From the IMG/VR virus record IMGVR_UViG_3300032117_000098, positions 1-33,139 of that record: DNA of 33,139 nucleotides, one strand, 5' to 3'. Shown here piece by piece: positions 30,191-33,139 of the stretch. The notes under the pieces were generated by a model. That model was not told the origin of the DNA, searched no databases, and was given only the letters and a program-made list of their open reading frames with translations. Position 1 is the first letter of the stretch. Each line of letters starts with the position of its first letter. Made by a program: the position numbers and the translations under genes. The DNA is from a virus.

Positions 30191-31150
30191 ATGAGTTTAG
30201 GAAAATCGAGCGGAACGAGCACAACGATCCCTACCTTGTCACCAGAACAAAACGCACAAATTGCGGCACAGACAGCATTATTTACTGGCACGGTAGCTCC
30301 GAACTTCCAAGCTGCAACACAAGGTGCTACAAACTTATACAATGCGGCAGCACCTGGTGTGACCAATGCAGCACAGAATTTAGCAGGCACAGCTAATCAA
30401 GCTCAAACTGTTCTCGGTTCTACAGGTCAAAGTGCATTAGATACAGGTGTCAATGCATTACAAAACTTAGATAGTCCTGCTTATCAACAGGCCGAATTAA
30501 ATGCAGCATTACAGCCTGGTGAAGCACAATATGCACAGAACATTGCTAATCAAACAGCACAGTTTGGTGGTGCAGGTGAATTAGGCAGTGAGCGTAGTGC
30601 TATTGCACAGGCTCAAACAGCAGGTTCAACACAGGCAGCACAACAACAGGCTGCGGCCACTGTGTTGAATAACATTGCACAACAACAACAGGCAGCAGGA
30701 ACTAATCTTGCACAAATAGGTCAAACAGGTTTAGCCGGAGCACAAACTTCTGCACAAAATCAGATTTCTGCTGCAATGGCACCACAGGCCTTGTATAATC
30801 AATATGCCAGTGTGTTGTTTGGAACACCCAGTGCCAGTTATAATCCTAATTTTTCTGGAACACAATCTACTACAACCAATACCAGTGGTTCTAATGCTGG
30901 ATTTGCTTTACCAACTATTAATATATCGGATTGTCGTGCTAAAGAAAATATACGCTATGTTGGTAAAGAAAACGGACATAAAATCTATCATTTTAATTAT
31001 CTTGGTGATCGACGTCGTTATTCCGGTGTTATGGCACAAGAAGTTCAACAATATTGTCCAGAAGCTATACATATTACTCCAGATGGTTATCTATCTGTCG
31101 ATTATGATATGCTTGGTATCAGTATGAAAGAAGTGGAAACTAAGGAATAA
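30191..31150 (+). CDS. Ala/Gln-rich internal virion protein with S74-like C-terminus, 319 aa
   Basis: Residues 1-220 are rich in Ala, Gln, Asn and Gly with long predicted helices (NAAQNLAGTANQAQTVLG, QQAAATVLNNIAQQQQAAG), typical of DNA-ejection or needle proteins. The C-terminal 75 residues hold a chaperone-type S74-like module: SDCRAKENIRYVGKENGHKI, YHFNYLGDRRRYSGVMAQEV, then GYLSVDYDML. In tail spikes this domain drives trimer folding and is then cleaved before a conserved Ser; here the start SD-x-R-x-K-E-N-I is kept, with Ser at the junction. Its context before the 938-residue virion protein suggests an ejection complex. A ribosome-binding GGAGAAAG precedes the ATG. Confidence 0.7.
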   Translation: MSLGKSSGTSTTIPTLSPEQNAQIAAQTALFTGTVAPNFQAATQGATNLYNAAAPGVTNAAQNLAGTANQAQTVLGSTGQSALDTGVNALQNLDSPAYQQAELNAALQPGEAQYAQNIANQTAQFGGAGELGSERSAIAQAQTAGSTQAAQQQAAATVLNNIAQQQQAAGTNLAQIGQTGLAGAQTSAQNQISAAMAPQALYNQYASVLFGTPSASYNPNFSGTQSTTTNTSGSNAGFALPTINISDCRAKENIRYVGKENGHKIYHFNYLGDRRRYSGVMAQEVQQYCPEAIHITPDGYLSVDYDMLGISMKEVETKE

Positions 31151-31153
31151 CCA

Positions 31154-33139
31154 ATGGCTGATGAATTAGATTTTATGCCTGGATCAAGCGAATATCAGGT
31201 GCCCACTCCGGATTTTAGTCAAATATTATCCAGTGCTCAAAGTTATTTGGCTAATAATTTTAGTTTAGGTAATCGTGCAAGTTCTGCTACACAACCAATT
31301 AGTATTCCTGCTGCTACGCAAAATGCCTATCAATATCAACCAGAAACTGCTGCTCCTATCAATTTAGCCAATAGCACACAGTTGATGAATCAACAGCCTA
31401 ATCCTGCTGTTTATACAGCACCTCCGGTCAATTATGCACCTGTAAATCAACCATTTGGTCCAACTACCAGTAATGTGGTAAATCCACAGGCCTTAACTCC
31501 AGCTTGGACCAATCCTGTGAATCCATTTGGTCCAACTACCAGTAATGTGGTAAATCCTGCTGCGGTGAATCCTGCTGCGGTGAATCCTGCTGCGGTGAAT
31601 CCTGCTGCGGTGAATCCTACTCAGGTAGGAACCGCTGCACCTGTTCCTGTTCCTGCTGCACCTGCTGCGATTCCTCCAGCTGTGCCAATAACGCCTACTG
31701 CTACAATTCCTACTGTTACAGCATTTACACCTCCAACAGTAAATCAACCAATTGCTGCAACACCTTTACCGACTAATGTTACTACAACACCAGATGGAAC
31801 ACCATTAAACGCTCCAGTAAATGTTAATAGTCCATCTGCACAACAGCAAAGATTGATAGAAGCCAGTAATGAACGTGATGCCAATCGTCGTCACGAATTG
31901 ATGACTAAAATTATTTCAGATCCTAATACTTCGAAAGAAAATAAAGATTTGGCTATGAAGTTGGCAGCCGAAGCTAATGAACGTGATTTGCAAGCACAGA
32001 AAGCCAGTCAAGAATTAAAAAAGGCTACACCTAATGATTTAGTTCGTGCAATGAGATCTAATTCCGATGAAGGTAGCTATATTAAATTGGCCTTATTCCA
32101 CGCATTGGGATGGAATCAATTGGCACAACAGGAACAGATCAAATTAGGACATAATCTTGTTCGCCAAGGTGCAGAAGATCGTCAAGGAAACGGCTATACA
32201 GTAGAACGTAATCCAGTTACAGGTGATATTTCTCGTGTTTGGGATCAAAAGGGTGTAGAACAAGGACCAGATAAAATTGCTGAACTTATGGCCACTGGTA
32301 TGAAACCTGGAACAAAAACTACCAGTCAAGAAGGCACTATTCTTACATCACCTTCAACCGGTCGTCAATTCATTCTACAAAGATCTAATGTTCCTAACGA
32401 ACCACCTAAGTTCGTTCCAGTTGGTGGTGGTGCTCCTATCTCTGCTGCCGAACAAGCTGAACTTGGTAAGTTAGGTGCTATGCAAGAACAGGAAAAACGT
32501 AATCAAGCTCTTGCTGATACAACATTCAAACAAGAATATGAAAGATTGTCACAACAAAATCAAAAAGACAGTCAAATTCCTGGCAAACCTTTAATGAGCA
32601 CGGCTGAAATGATTCAACGTGCAGAACAGGCCAGACAGGCTATTCTAAATCTGCATCCTGTTAGTCACGCTGCTGGTGTTGCAGAAAGTCGTGCCAATCC
32701 TAATGAAGTATTGGCAGCAAGACAAGCTGGTCAAAGTTTAACTGAATATTATAACAATCCAGGTGCTATTTTTGGTGCAGATGGTCGAATTCGTAGATTT
32801 GCTACTCCTGAAGAAGGACGTCGTGCATTGGAAAATGATCTGTCATTAAAAATAGGTGGTCAAAGTGCTGCATTTGCTAACAAATGGGGATCAGGAACTC
32901 CAGTGACTCCTTATCGTTTAGCAGAAACTTGGGCTCCTGCAAATGCAGTTGGTAATACTCCAGAAGGCACTAAAAATTATGGAGAATTTATTGCTAAAAG
33001 TTTAGGTATTGGACCCAATGATGTTATTGTCAATACACCTGAGAATATTACTAAAACAGCTAATGCTATTACACAGTTCGAATCTGGTCACTATAAACCT
33101 GGTCCAACAGGACCTGTAATGACCACTGGTTCCACTGTT
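31154..33139 (+). CDS. Large internal virion (ejection-type) protein, 5' part
   Basis: The ATG at 31154 lies 3 bases after the S74-type gene and opens a frame with no stop to the window end, continuing at base 1-971 across the circular junction (938 residues in all). Domain order: a short N-terminus; a Pro/Ala/Asn/Thr-rich linker at about 60-220 with (VNPAA)4 and a VNPFGPTTSNVVNP duplication; charged helices (NERDANRRHELMTKIISDPN); and a region with NNPGAIFGADGRIRRFATPE and WAPANAVGNTPEGTKNYGEF. The last resembles a module common in phage virion-associated lysozyme-like and internal proteins. The remaining helical part is in the left end of the window. It may form the inner core or transit the envelope. 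Enzymatic activity is not proven. Confidence 0.75.
   Translation, partial: MADELDFMPGSSEYQVPTPDFSQILSSAQSYLANNFSLGNRASSATQPISIPAATQNAYQYQPETAAPINLANSTQLMNQQPNPAVYTAPPVNYAPVNQPFGPTTSNVVNPQALTPAWTNPVNPFGPTTSNVVNPAAVNPAAVNPAAVNPAAVNPTQVGTAAPVPVPAAPAAIPPAVPITPTATIPTVTAFTPPTVNQPIAATPLPTNVTTTPDGTPLNAPVNVNSPSAQQQRLIEASNERDANRRHELMTKIISDPNTSKENKDLAMKLAAEANERDLQAQKASQELKKATPNDLVRAMRSNSDEGSYIKLALFHALGWNQLAQQEQIKLGHNLVRQGAEDRQGNGYTVERNPVTGDISRVWDQKGVEQGPDKIAELMATGMKPGTKTTSQEGTILTSPSTGRQFILQRSNVPNEPPKFVPVGGGAPISAAEQAELGKLGAMQEQEKRNQALADTTFKQEYERLSQQNQKDSQIPGKPLMSTAEMIQRAEQARQAILNLHPVSHAAGVAESRANPNEVLAARQAGQSLTEYYNNPGAIFGADGRIRRFATPEEGRRALENDLSLKIGGQSAAFANKWGSGTPVTPYRLAETWAPANAVGNTPEGTKNYGEFIAKSLGIGPNDVIVNTPENITKTANAITQFESGHYKPGPTGPVMTTGSTV
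31553..31612 (+). repeat. 15-bp tandem repeat, 4 units (VNPAA)
   Basis: Four perfect units AATCCTGCTGCGGTG occur in frame in the linker of the large virion protein. Confidence 0.93.
33000..33139. repeat. Right copy of terminal redundancy
   Basis: This is identical to bases 1-140 except C at 33126 in place of T at 127. The first 126 bases of the overlap are perfect and 13 more match after the mismatch. Confidence 0.93.

Overview
The window is the essentially complete genome of an uncultivated tailed bacteriophage with a podovirus-type tail. The last 140 bases (33000-33139) repeat the first 140 with one mismatch, so the molecule closes into a circle of about 32,999 bp, and one large virion-protein gene runs across the junction (31154 to the end, then 1 to 971). 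All genes lie on the plus strand and are tightly packed, with many ATGA or TAATG overlaps. GC is around 40% by eye. I see no integrase, tRNA, rRNA or CRISPR array. The host cannot be named from the sequence. The gene families resemble those of aquatic (marine or freshwater) phages, including several small proteins familiar from T4-like cyanophages.

Layout. (1) 1-3012: end of the large internal virion protein, a second ejection-type protein, a Dps-like ferritin, a coiled-coil membrane protein (holin-like) and a small orphan. (2) 3013-3391: the only gene-free stretch over 300 bp. It carries a promoter-like motif, several hairpins, a strong intrinsic terminator and a second promoter-like motif, and is a good candidate for a structured non-coding RNA or leader. 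(3) 3392-6361: a separate module bounded by terminators, with a CxxC mini-protein, a candidate palm-type polymerase related to superfamily A (TV-Pol-like), an unknown protein, a degenerate HNH-like protein, a GNAT-like acetyltransferase and a small orphan. (4) 6445-12331: small DNA-binding protein (probable small terminase), a run of small virion-associated or unknown proteins, an Fe/Mn superoxide dismutase homologue, an internally deleted DNA methyltransferase and the large terminase. (5) 12353-18810: P22-like portal, scaffold, SU10-type major capsid protein and connector/adaptor proteins. (6) 18824-29134: fibres, glycine-rich adhesin, tail nozzle, a left-handed beta-helix-like spike, a chaperone-like protein and a low-complexity protein. 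(7) 29156-33139: a 2OG-Fe(II) oxygenase fused to an HD-like domain, an ejection-type protein with an S74-like C-terminus, and the start of the large virion protein.

How it works together. Packaging, head and tail genes form a full podovirus set, so the particle is self-sufficient. Replication is the gap: there is no recognisable helicase, primase, replicative DNA polymerase or T7-type RNA polymerase. The only candidate is the 383-residue palm-like protein. Several transcription units start with NNTAAATA motifs that look like T4 or cyanophage late promoters, although no T4-like late sigma factor is present. This leaves open dependence on the host or on a co-infecting T4-like phage.

The strongest unlabelled signal is the near-total absence of the tetranucleotide CATG. 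I found four sites in 33 kb, where about 120 would be expected. All four lie in the 3' part of the polymerase gene, between two copies of a 26-bp direct repeat. The second theme is iron and oxidative-stress chemistry: Dps, superoxide dismutase and a 2OG-Fe(II) oxygenase in one small virus.
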